A stretch of DNA of 6,298 bases from Pseudomonadota bacterium (GTDB lineage: Bacteria > Pseudomonadota > Gammaproteobacteria > Steroidobacterales > Steroidobacteraceae): the NCBI GenBank assembly GCA_021780395.1, contig JAJXYU010000057.1, positions 1 to 6,298 of the forward strand. Direction: 5' to 3'. The notes beneath the pieces were generated by a model that saw only the letters and a list, made by a program, of their open reading frames with translations, made no database searches and had not been told where the DNA came from. A program made the position numbers and the translations under genes. Positions 1 through 5,970 of the stretch are shown here, one piece after another. Position 1 is the first letter of the stretch. Every line of letters begins with the position of its first letter.

Positions 1-540
1 CGCCGCGGCCGAGTCGACCGCCGCCTTCGCCTGGGCCGCCGCCGCGGCCTTGGTGTCCGCATCCTGTTGCGAGACCGAGTTGGCCGCGAGCAGCTTCTGC
101 CAGCGCACGTTGGTGATGTCCGCGATCCGCTCGTTCGCGCGCGCGTTCGCGAGGTCGGCGACCGCCTGCGAGAGCTGTTGGTCGACCTCGGGCGCCGCGA
201 TCGTCGCGAGCCGCTGTCCCCGATGGACGCGGGTGCCGATGTCGGCGTACCAGGCCCGTAGATACCCGCTGGTGCGCGCGAACACCGCGGCCTGGGTATA
301 AGCCGCCACGGTGCCCGGCAGCACGATGTCCTCGCCGGTGTGGCCGTGGACCGGCTTGACGACGGTCACGTCGATCACGTCCGCGGTGGCGGCGAGTCTT
401 GCGAGCGCCTCGTGCGCGGCGACCCGGGTGTGGATCCCCCAGGCCGCGAGCAGCAGCGCGACCAGGAAGCCGATGAACGAGGTCCGGCGAATCCGCCGGC
501 CGAGCGCTGGATCGGGCGCATACCGCGAGAGGTCAGGCAT
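1..540 (-). CDS. RND efflux periplasmic adaptor (membrane fusion protein, HlyD/AcrA type), 3' end outside window
   Basis: This is the first 180 codons of a protein whose C-terminal part lies beyond the left edge. Family role: the adaptor bridges an inner-membrane RND pump and an outer-membrane channel in the periplasm. A basic N-terminus (RRIRR, about residues 15-19) is followed by one hydrophobic segment at about 21-36 (SFIGFLVALLLAAWGI). There is no lipobox cysteine, so it should be anchored by a transmembrane helix rather than a lipid. Residues 75-118 read as the first half of the lipoyl/barrel-sandwich domain (LPGTV, FARTSGYLRAWYADIGTRV, GQRLATI). From about 118 the sequence becomes Ala/Gln/Asp/Arg-rich, as in the first helix of the alpha-hairpin (QQLSQAVADLANARANERI, then NSVSQQDAD). 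The start ATG (540-538) overlaps the stop of the upstream permease (535-533) in ATGCCTGA, and GGAG sits 7 bases upstream, so translational coupling is likely. The family call is firm; the substrate is unknown. Confidence 0.93.
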   Translation of the reverse strand, partial: MPDLSRYAPDPALGRRIRRTSFIGFLVALLLAAWGIHTRVAAHEALARLAATADVIDVTVVKPVHGHTGEDIVLPGTVAAYTQAAVFARTSGYLRAWYADIGTRVHRGQRLATIAAPEVDQQLSQAVADLANARANERIADITNVRWQKLLAANSVSQQDADTKAAAAAQAKAAVDSAAA

Positions 541-3500
541 CGAGGGTCTCCGCGAGAACGGCTCCGGCCGCGGGCGCGCGGCCATGGACGATCGTGAATA
601 CGGTCGGTACGAAGAACAACGTCGCGATGGTCGCGCAGGCGAGGCCGCCGATCACCGCGCGTCCGAGCGGCGCGTTCTGCTCGCCGCCCGCACCGAGCCC
701 GAGCGCCATCGGCACCATGCCGATGATCATCGCGAGCGCGGTCATCAGCACCGGCCGCAAGCGCGTGACGCCCGCGGCGATCGCCGCCTCGAACGCGTCG
801 TCGCCGGCGTTCATCCGTTCGCGCGCGAAGCTCACCACGAGCACGCTGTTCGCGGTCGCGACGCCCATCGCCATGATCGCGCCGGTCAGCACCGGCACCG
901 TGACCGTGGTGTCGGTCAGGAACAGCATCCAGACGATGCCCGCGAGCGCGGCGGGCAGCGCGGTGATGATGATGAACGGGTCGAGCACCGACTGGAAGTT
1001 CACGACGAGCAACAGGTACACCAGCGCGACCGCGGCGAGCAATCCGAGCAACAGGCCGTCGAAGGAGGCCCGCATCGTCGCGACCTGGCCGCTCAGCGTC
1101 ACCTGCGACCCCCGCGGGAGGCTCTTGCGCGAGGCGTCGATGATCCGGCGGATCCGCGCGGCGACGTAGCCGAGATCGGCGCCCTGGACGGAGCCGAAGA
1201 TGTCGAGCGAGGGCTTGGCGTCGTAGTGCGTGACGACCGCGGGCACCATCGTGCGGCGGAACGTCGCGACATCGGCGAGCAGCGGCGGGCCGCCGCCCGG
1301 CGATGGCGGTCCGACCGGCGTGTCCGCAAGATCCCCCAGCGAATGCATCAGGAACTGCGGGGTCTGGACCGCGACCTGGTACTGCGTGCCGGTGTGCGGG
1401 TCGATCCAGAAGCTCGGCGAGGTCTGGAAGCTCCCCGACAGGGATACCAGCAGGTTGTTGGCGACGTCGCGCTCGGTGAGTCCAAGCAGTTGCGCCTTGG
1501 TGCGGTCGACGTGCACCTCGATCTGCGGGTAGTCGTCGGGTTGCTGGATCCGCAGATCGACCGCGCCGGGAACGGTGCGCAGCCGCGTGAGCAGGCGGTT
1601 CGCGAACGCGCGATCGCCGGCCTCGTTGAAGCCGACGATCCGCACGTCGATCGGCGAGGGGACCCCGAAGTTCAGGATCTGGCTGATCATGTCCGCCGGC
1701 AGGAACGAGAACGTCGTCGATGGATAGCGCGCGTCGAGCACCGGTCGGAGCTTGCGCACGAGCCGGGCGACCGGGGTGTGCCGCGGGCGCAGGTTCACCA
1801 AGACGTCGGCGTCGCCGGGGCCGACCGGCGCGGAGGTGCTGTACGCGAGGTTGATCCCGCTGTACGGCAGGCCGATGTTGTCGACGATGTTCGCGATCTG
1901 GCCCGGCGGGATCACCTTGCGGATCGTTGCCTCGACCGCGTCGCACAGCGCCGCCGTTTCCTCGATCCGGGTGCCGGTCGGCGCGCGCAGGTGCAGCTTG
2001 ATCTGGCCGGCGTCCACCGTCGGGAAGAAGTCCTGGCCGAGGCCGGGCAAGGGGCCGAGCGGGAACGCGAGCAGCGCGGTCGCCGCGATCGCGGCGAGGA
2101 ACAGCGCCGCGAAGCGCGGACCGGAATGGAGCGCGGCGCCGAGCAGCACCCGATAGCGTTCGCGCAGGCGCTCGAAGGAGCGCTCGAAGGAGCGCTGCAG
2201 CCGGGCGAGCGGGTGGCGCGACGCGCCGATGGCCTGAGGGTCGTGGGCGTGCAGCCAGAACTTCGCGAGCGTCGGGACCAGCGTGCGCGACAGCAGGTAC
2301 GAGGCGAGCATCGCGAACACGACCGCCTCGGCGAGCGGGATGAACAGGTATTTCGCGATCCCCGCGAGCAGGAACATCGGCAGGAACACGATGCAGATCG
2401 CGAGCGTCGACACCAGCGCCGGCAGCGCGATCTGGCGCGCGCCGTCGAGGATCGCGGTTTCGACGTCCTTGCCGTTCTCGAGGTGCCAGTTGATGTTCTC
2501 GATCGTGACCGTCGCGTCGTCCACGAGGATGCCGACCGCGAGCGCGAGTCCGCCGAGGGTCATGATGTTGATCGTCTGGCCGAGCGCGGCGAGGCAGGTG
2601 ATCGACGCGAGGATCGACAGCGGGATCGAGATCGTGATGATCAGCGTGCTGCGCCAGCTGCCGAGGAACAGCAGGATCAGCAACCCGGTCAGCGCCGCCG
2701 CGATCACCGCCTCGTGGATCACGCCGGACACGGCGGCGCGAACGAAGATCGACTGGTCGCTGAGCGGCTCGATCGTCAGGCTGCGCGGGAGCGATGCGCG
2801 GATCTGCGGCAGCTTCGCGTCGATCGCGTCGATGATGTTGATCGTCGAGGCCGTGCCGGTCTTCAGCACGCTCATCAGCACGGCGCGCCGGCCGTTCAGC
2901 CGGACGATGTTCGTCTGCGGCGAATAGCCGTCACGCACGTGCGCGACATCGCGCACGGTCGTGACCGTGCCGTTGCTCGCGCGGATCGGCAGGTCGTTCA
3001 GCTGGTCGATGCGCCGTGGGCTCGCGTTCAAGCCGACGAAGTACTCGCGCGAGCCGATCTTCTCGGTGCCCGCGGGGAGGATCAGGTTCTGCGCGGCGAT
3101 CGCCGCCGACACGTCCGCCGGGGTGAGACCGTGCGCGCGCAGCGCGGCCGGGTCCAGGTCGACGCTGACCTCGCGCTGCTTGCCGCCGTAAGGGAAGGGG
3201 ATCGACGCGCCGGCGACCGTCGCGAGGTCGGTGCGCAGCACGTTGTTCGCGAGATCATAGAGCCGGGATTCCGACAGCGTGTTGCTGGACAACGCGAGCT
3301 GCAGGATCGGCACGCTGGAGGCGTTGTAGGACAGGATGAACGGCGGCGAGGTGTCGGGCGGCGAGTTGAACAGCTGCGCCTGCGAGACCGCGGCGATCTG
3401 CGCGTAGGACAGGTCGCGGTTCGCGCCGGGCTGGAAGAAGTACTTCACGACCGCGACGCCGTCGACCGACTGGGACTCGGTGTGCTGGACGTCGTTGACC

Positions 3501-3721
3501 ACGGTTTGTGCGACCCGTTCCGAGAAAAGCACGATCCGGTCCGCGATCTCGCGCGGCGAGAGCCCGTTGTAGTGCCAGATCACCGCCGCGACCGGCAGGT
3601 CGATGTCCGGGAAGATGTCGATCGGGGTCCGCAGGTACGAGTACACGCCGAGCAGCACGATCAGCAGGGCGAGCACGATGAACGTGTAAGGCCGGTGCAG
3701 GGCGACTCTGACGATCCACAT
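533..3721 (-). CDS. RND family multidrug efflux permease (AcrB/HAE1-like inner-membrane pump)
   Basis: The 1062-residue protein has the usual length for an RND drug pump. Family role: proton-driven export of amphipathic compounds from the inner membrane or periplasm, with an adaptor and an outer-membrane channel. The first helix follows MWIVRVALHRPYTF. The porter region includes the typical FFPTVDAGQI (565-574) after TM7. TM4 carries the paired proton-relay aspartates D401 and D402 in GILVDDATVTIEN. TM11 keeps the Arg and Thr that match AcrB R971 and T978 (R987 and T994, in TRLRPVLMT). The TM10 position equivalent to AcrB K940 is Ala957 (GVATANSVLVVSF), a departure from AcrB. The cytoplasmic link before TM7 holds a small SFER duplication. 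The ATG at 3721 fits the family N-terminus and no in-frame upstream start is seen, but no Shine-Dalgarno sequence is visible. The gene is first in an operon with the adaptor downstream, the reverse of mexAB/acrAB order. The specific substrate cannot be told. Confidence 0.96.
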   Translation of the reverse strand: MWIVRVALHRPYTFIVLALLIVLLGVYSYLRTPIDIFPDIDLPVAAVIWHYNGLSPREIADRIVLFSERVAQTVVNDVQHTESQSVDGVAVVKYFFQPGANRDLSYAQIAAVSQAQLFNSPPDTSPPFILSYNASSVPILQLALSSNTLSESRLYDLANNVLRTDLATVAGASIPFPYGGKQREVSVDLDPAALRAHGLTPADVSAAIAAQNLILPAGTEKIGSREYFVGLNASPRRIDQLNDLPIRASNGTVTTVRDVAHVRDGYSPQTNIVRLNGRRAVLMSVLKTGTASTINIIDAIDAKLPQIRASLPRSLTIEPLSDQSIFVRAAVSGVIHEAVIAAALTGLLILLFLGSWRSTLIITISIPLSILASITCLAALGQTINIMTLGGLALAVGILVDDATVTIENINWHLENGKDVETAILDGARQIALPALVSTLAICIVFLPMFLLAGIAKYLFIPLAEAVVFAMLASYLLSRTLVPTLAKFWLHAHDPQAIGASRHPLARLQRSFERSFERLRERYRVLLGAALHSGPRFAALFLAAIAATALLAFPLGPLPGLGQDFFPTVDAGQIKLHLRAPTGTRIEETAALCDAVEATIRKVIPPGQIANIVDNIGLPYSGINLAYSTSAPVGPGDADVLVNLRPRHTPVARLVRKLRPVLDARYPSTTFSFLPADMISQILNFGVPSPIDVRIVGFNEAGDRAFANRLLTRLRTVPGAVDLRIQQPDDYPQIEVHVDRTKAQLLGLTERDVANNLLVSLSGSFQTSPSFWIDPHTGTQYQVAVQTPQFLMHSLGDLADTPVGPPSPGGGPPLLADVATFRRTMVPAVVTHYDAKPSLDIFGSVQGADLGYVAARIRRIIDASRKSLPRGSQVTLSGQVATMRASFDGLLLGLLAAVALVYLLLVVNFQSVLDPFIIITALPAALAGIVWMLFLTDTTVTVPVLTGAIMAMGVATANSVLVVSFARERMNAGDDAFEAAIAAGVTRLRPVLMTALAMIIGMVPMALGLGAGGEQNAPLGRAVIGGLACATIATLFFVPTVFTIVHGRAPAAGAVLAETLDA
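548..551 (-). promoter_or_regulatory. Ribosome binding site for the adaptor gene, inside the permease coding end
   Basis: Reading the minus strand, GGAG lies 7 bases before the adaptor ATG at 540-538. It lies within the last codons of the permease. With the 8-base overlap of stop and start, this supports the ATG chosen and suggests coupled translation of the two pump subunits. Confidence 0.6.
2169..2192 (-). repeat. 12-base in-frame tandem duplication inside the permease gene
   Basis: On the plus strand CGCTCGAAGGAG occurs twice back to back, followed by CGCT of a third copy. On the coding strand it encodes SFERSFER (about residues 511-518) in the charged cytoplasmic linker between TM6 and TM7. 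The frame is preserved. It is likely a slipped-strand duplication in a tolerant loop or amphipathic helix. Confidence 0.75.
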
Positions 3722-3753
3722 CGGCGGGTACGCGAGGGGGGTCCGGAAAGGGA

Positions 3754-3792
3754 GAATGATTAGGCGGCTGAAATGTAGAGGTCTAATGAATC
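3754..3792. promoter_or_regulatory. Imperfect inverted repeat flanking the efflux promoter -10 (possible operator)
   Basis: GAATGATTAG (3754-3763) and CTAATGAATC (3783-3792) are inverted copies matching at 8 of 10 positions, 19 bases apart, and they bracket the -10 hexamer at 3772-3777. A smaller palindrome, TAGAGGTCTA (3776-3785), lies between them in the promoter spacer. RND operons are often controlled by TetR or MarR repressors acting at such places, but no regulator gene is present in the window, so the operator role is inference. Confidence 0.35.
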
Positions 3793-3800
3793 CAAGTCAA
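3772..3800 (-). promoter_or_regulatory. Sigma70-like promoter for the efflux operon
   Basis: On the minus strand TTGACT (3800-3795) and TACATT (3777-3772) are separated by exactly 17 bases. They match the consensus hexamers at 5/6 and 4/6. The patch is clearly AT-richer than its surroundings. Transcription would begin near 3765 and give a leader of about 44 bases before the permease ATG at 3721. Position and orientation fit the operon; no experimental evidence is available. Confidence 0.7.
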
Positions 3801-3821
3801 TCGCGCGTTCACGCCGGCGCA

Positions 3822-3845
3822 GCGCGTCGTCCGGCGCGTCGTCCG
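3822..3845. repeat. 12-base direct tandem repeat between the efflux promoter and the lipoprotein stop
   Basis: GCGCGTCGTCCG occurs twice in direct succession (3822-3833 and 3834-3845), about 12 bases past the lipoprotein stop on its downstream side. I see no U-run after a stem here, so it is not a recognisable intrinsic terminator. It may simply be slippage in GC-rich intergenic DNA. Confidence 0.6.
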
Positions 3846-3856
3846 GTATGCGCCGC

Positions 3857-4537
3857 TCAGCCGGGCGGGGTGGGTCCGGTGAACGGGATCGGGGTCGCGC
3901 CCCGCACCGGCCCGATCTTCGCCTGCGGGCTCACGTACAGCGCGACCTTGTGGCGAAAGTCGAGCGGGCCGTCGACGACGGCGCCGGGACCGATCACGAT
4001 CCGCGGAATCGCATCGCTCACGTGGAAGAAGCTGCCGCTCGGCCGCTTCACGGTGATGCCGTCCTCGACCCGCGAGGCGCCGGTCACGGTGATGTCGCCG
4101 TCGACCGTGGTGATTCCGCCGGATACCCGGGCCGACTCGAGCCGGATCGCGCCGTTCACGTTCATGACCCGTCCGGCGACGCTCGCGCCGTCGGCGAGCG
4201 TGATCGGTCCGTTCACGACCGTGACGTCGTTCGCGACCTGCGCGCCGGCGCCGAGCGTGACCGCGCCGTTCACCGTGGTCAGGGATTGCGCGGTCGCATG
4301 CGCGCCGATCGAAATGCCGCCGTTGACCGTACGGGCGGTCGTCACCGCGGCGCCGTCGTCGACGGTGATCGAGCCATTGATGGTCACGGCGGAGTCGACC
4401 AGCGCTCCCGCCGTGACGTGGATCGACCCGTTCACCTTCGCGGCGGCGTCGCCCGTCGCGGCGCCGCCACAGGCGGCGAGCGCCGCGGCGAGCACGACCG
4501 GCGCCGCGATTCGAACGATCCGAGTGCAGGAACCCAT
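3857..4537 (-). CDS. Repeat-rich lipoprotein with predicted beta-solenoid (bactofilin/polymer-forming-like)
   Basis: The product has 226 residues. A basic, hydrophobic signal (MGSCTRIVRI then APVVLAAAL) ends in the lipobox L20-A21-A22-C23. Gly follows the cysteine rather than Asp, so sorting to the outer membrane is expected. From residue 35 a VNG-type motif recurs at 35, 53, 71, 89, 108, 127 and 145 (variants ING, VDG), a period of 18-19 residues with V/I and small residues alternating. This predicts a right-handed beta-solenoid like the bactofilin/polymer-forming family. After the repeats comes a less regular tail (about 165-226) with VIGPGAVVDGPLDF and a Pro-rich end. The ATG at 4537 is chosen because AGGAG lies 8 bases upstream and the signal peptide begins there; the same frame stays open much further upstream, but only as a shadow of the neighbouring transporter. 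A separate promoter at 4577-4582 suggests it is a single-gene unit. Function is unknown; a structural or envelope role is a guess. Confidence 0.88.
   Translation of the reverse strand: MGSCTRIVRIAAPVVLAAALAACGGAATGDAAAKVNGSIHVTAGALVDSAVTINGSITVDDGAAVTTARTVNGGISIGAHATAQSLTTVNGAVTLGAGAQVANDVTVVNGPITLADGASVAGRVMNVNGAIRLESARVSGGITTVDGDITVTGASRVEDGITVKRPSGSFFHVSDAIPRIVIGPGAVVDGPLDFRHKVALYVSPQAKIGPVRGATPIPFTGPTPPG
4058..4435 (-). repeat. 54-57-base coding repeats (18-19-residue solenoid coils)
   Basis: This stretch encodes about seven consecutive coils with V/I-N/D-G at one corner of each turn. Spacing is 18, 18, 18, 19, 19 and 18 residues. On the plus strand the motif appears as recurring CCGTTCAC or CCGTTGAC words. 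Copies have diverged at the DNA level, so the array is old and held by protein structure rather than being a fresh expansion. Confidence 0.8.
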
Positions 4538-4545
4538 GCCGTTCT

Positions 4546-4550
4546 CTCCT
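4546..4550 (-). promoter_or_regulatory. Ribosome binding site of the lipoprotein gene
   Basis: On the minus strand AGGAG stands 8 bases before the ATG at 4537-4535, within AGGAGAGAACGGC. It is the best Shine-Dalgarno sequence in the window and decides the start in favour of this ATG over any upstream codon in the same open frame. Confidence 0.8.
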
Positions 4551-4576
4551 GTCGCACCCCCATCCGCGATCGGCCT

Positions 4577-4582
4577 ATTATA
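4577..4582 (-). promoter_or_regulatory. Promoter -10 element of the lipoprotein gene (perfect TATAAT)
   Basis: The minus strand reads GCCTTATAATAGGC, holding a perfect TATAAT in otherwise GC-rich DNA. Transcription would start near 4570 and give a leader of about 33 bases. The -35 region is weak (TGCCGG at an 18-base spacing is the best I find), so an activator or another sigma factor may be involved. The box is flanked by GCCT and AGGC arms that form a short palindrome, a possible operator. The 104-base gap after the upstream transporter stop shows no U-tract terminator. Confidence 0.6.
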
Positions 4583-4641
4583 AGGCAAGGGCGGACCGTG
4601 CCGGCAGCGTCGCCGCGGGGCGCGCCCGATCCCGGCGCCGC

Positions 4642-5901
4642 TCAGGCGCCCGCGAGGAAGCACACGAGCGCCGCCCCGAGCGCGATCGGCATCGCGACCG
4701 CGCCGAGCCGCAGGAACCGTGCGCCGCTCACCTCGACGCCTTCGCGCCGAAGCGCGATCAGCCACAGGATCGTCGCGAGCGACCCGGTCACCGACAGGTT
4801 CGGACCGAGATCGACACCGAGCAACAGCGCACCGGCGGTCCGCGCGGATGCGTGCGCCGCGGTGATCAGGTTCGCGGCGATCAATCCGGCGGGCAGGTTG
4901 TTGAGCACGTTCGTCGCGAGCGCGACGATCGAAGCGGCCGCGGCCGCGTGCGCCGGCCGGTCCGCGGCCGGACCGGCGAGGTGAAGCACGAGCGGCGCGG
5001 TCGCCCCAGTGAATTCCACGGCGCGCACCAGCACGAACAGCGCGGCGACGAGCGGCAGCACGCTCCACGAGATCGGGCGCAGCGCCTCCCAGGGCGGCGC
5101 GCGCCGCACGATCAGGATCGCGACCCAAGCCGCGGCGGCGCACAGGATCGTCGGCGGACCGAGCGGTCGGCCGAGCAGGGAGGCGAGCGCGAGCAGGGCG
5201 GCGGTCGCGACGATCGCGCCCGCGGCGACGCGGCCGGCCGCATCGAGCGGCGGCACGGACGGGTCGACCGCGATCGACCCGACGAGTTCGGTGCGCAACG
5301 CGAACCGCAGCACCGCGTAGGTCGCGACGATCGCCGCGGCGGAGGGCGCCCCGAACTGCGCGAACCACGCGCCGAGCGGCGGCAAGCGGGCGCCGTACAC
5401 GACGAGATTCGCCGGATTGGAGATCGGCAGCACGAAACTCGCCGCGTTCGCGATGAACGCGCAGATCAGCAGGTAGGGCAGCGGCGGCGCGCCGGCGTCC
5501 TTGGCCGCGGCGTATACCGCCGGGGTCAGCACGACCGCGGTCGCGTCGTTCGACAGAAGCGCGGTCACGACGATCCCGACCGCGTACACCAGCGTGAACA
5601 GCCGCCGCGGCGAGCCGCGTGCGAACCGCGTCGCGAGCGCCGCGGTCCACGCGAACAGTCCCTCGCGGCGCGCGAGCTCGGCGAGCAACATCATCCCGGT
5701 CAGGAACAGGTAGACGTCGGTGCCGTCGCGAACCGCCCCGAGGGCCGCGCGCCACGAGATCAGCGACAGCGCGAGCGCGGCGCCGGCGCCGAGCGACGCC
5801 CAGACCGCCTCCGGCACGCGCCACGGGCGCACCACGATGCCGACGATCGCCGCCGCGGCGATGATCCAGACGAGTTCGGCGGCACCAACCGTGTGAGTCA
5901 T
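4642..5901 (-). CDS. ArsB-like integral membrane transporter (ArsB/NhaD, ion transporter superfamily)
   Basis: The 419-residue protein is close to the roughly 430 usual for ArsB. It is almost wholly hydrophobic, with about 10-12 predicted membrane segments. Family-typical stretches in order: YLFLTGMMLLAELARREGLF (64-83), LLSNDATAVVLTPAV (115-129), PISNPANLVVYGARLP (159-174) and NVLNNLPAGLIAANL (331-345). The last is GVDLGPNLSVTGSLATILWL (362-381). The two Asn-rich re-entrant regions (N118/D119 and N334/N335) are in matching positions in each half, as expected for an inverted repeat fold. Family role: efflux of arsenite/antimonite, coupled to protons or to an ArsA ATPase; relatives move other anions or exchange Na+/H+. 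No arsR, arsC, arsA or arsD lies in the window, so arsenite as substrate is unproven. The ATG at 5901 gives a family-like short N-terminus, but no Shine-Dalgarno sequence precedes it. It is divergent from the P-type ATPase with 69 bases between starts. Confidence 0.88.
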   Translation of the reverse strand: MTHTVGAAELVWIIAAAAIVGIVVRPWRVPEAVWASLGAGAALALSLISWRAALGAVRDGTDVYLFLTGMMLLAELARREGLFAWTAALATRFARGSPRRLFTLVYAVGIVVTALLSNDATAVVLTPAVYAAAKDAGAPPLPYLLICAFIANAASFVLPISNPANLVVYGARLPPLGAWFAQFGAPSAAAIVATYAVLRFALRTELVGSIAVDPSVPPLDAAGRVAAGAIVATAALLALASLLGRPLGPPTILCAAAAWVAILIVRRAPPWEALRPISWSVLPLVAALFVLVRAVEFTGATAPLVLHLAGPAADRPAHAAAAASIVALATNVLNNLPAGLIAANLITAAHASARTAGALLLGVDLGPNLSVTGSLATILWLIALRREGVEVSGARFLRLGAVAMPIALGAALVCFLAGA

Positions 5902-5929
5902 GGGCGCAGCATGCCAGCCGCGGGCGCCG

Positions 5930-5961
5930 TTGCGTAGCCGGCCGCGGGTGTGCGTTACACT
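5930..5961 (+). promoter_or_regulatory. Candidate promoter for the P-type ATPase, giving a near-leaderless mRNA
   Basis: The 69-base divergent gap (5902-5970) holds TACACT at 5956-5961, a fair -10 hexamer (4/6). The only -35 candidate, TTGCGT at 5930-5935, is 20 bases away and therefore weak. Transcription from this -10 would begin near 5968, two or three bases before the ATG at 5971. GTGT and ACAC arms (5948-5951 and 5957-5960) form a small palindrome overlapping the -10. No convincing promoter is visible for the transporter on the other strand. Confidence 0.35.
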
Positions 5962-5970
5962 GGCGGCGCC

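Noticed and set aside
375..1946. 523-codon minus-strand frame overlapping the permease 3' half and the adaptor
   Set aside because: It is a different frame of the same strand, rich in Arg/Ala/Pro/Gly with no family features. The real proteins occupy the other two frames.
311..3763. Open frame of 1150 codons on the plus strand, opposite the whole permease gene
   Set aside because: Its translation is dominated by Arg, Asp, Glu, His and Gln with no hydrophobic segments or known motifs, as expected of an antisense frame of GC-rich coding DNA. The minus strand encodes an unmistakable RND permease across the same bases.
3801..3856. Possible intrinsic terminator after the lipoprotein gene
   Set aside because: GC-rich direct repeats and short palindromes are present, but no stable stem followed by a run of U on the minus strand.
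4583..4641. Possible intrinsic terminator after the transporter gene
   Set aside because: Several GC palindromes could pair, but no U-tract follows; such pairing is common in DNA of this composition.
3756..4984. Plus-strand open frames opposite the lipoprotein and transporter, some with regular repeats
   Set aside because: The apparent repeats are the complement of the VNG coils. No ribosome binding site or recognisable domain supports these frames.
4538..5824. Upstream extension of the lipoprotein frame through the transporter gene (would give a 655-residue protein)
   Set aside because: The extension is Arg/Ala-rich shadow sequence. The lipoprotein has its own signal peptide, AGGAG and -10 box at its ATG, and the transporter occupies the other frame.
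5898..5912. Four-codon leader ORF (ATGCTGCGCCCATGA) overlapping the transporter start on the minus strand
   Set aside because: It could couple translation, but there is no Shine-Dalgarno sequence and such a short frame is expected by chance.
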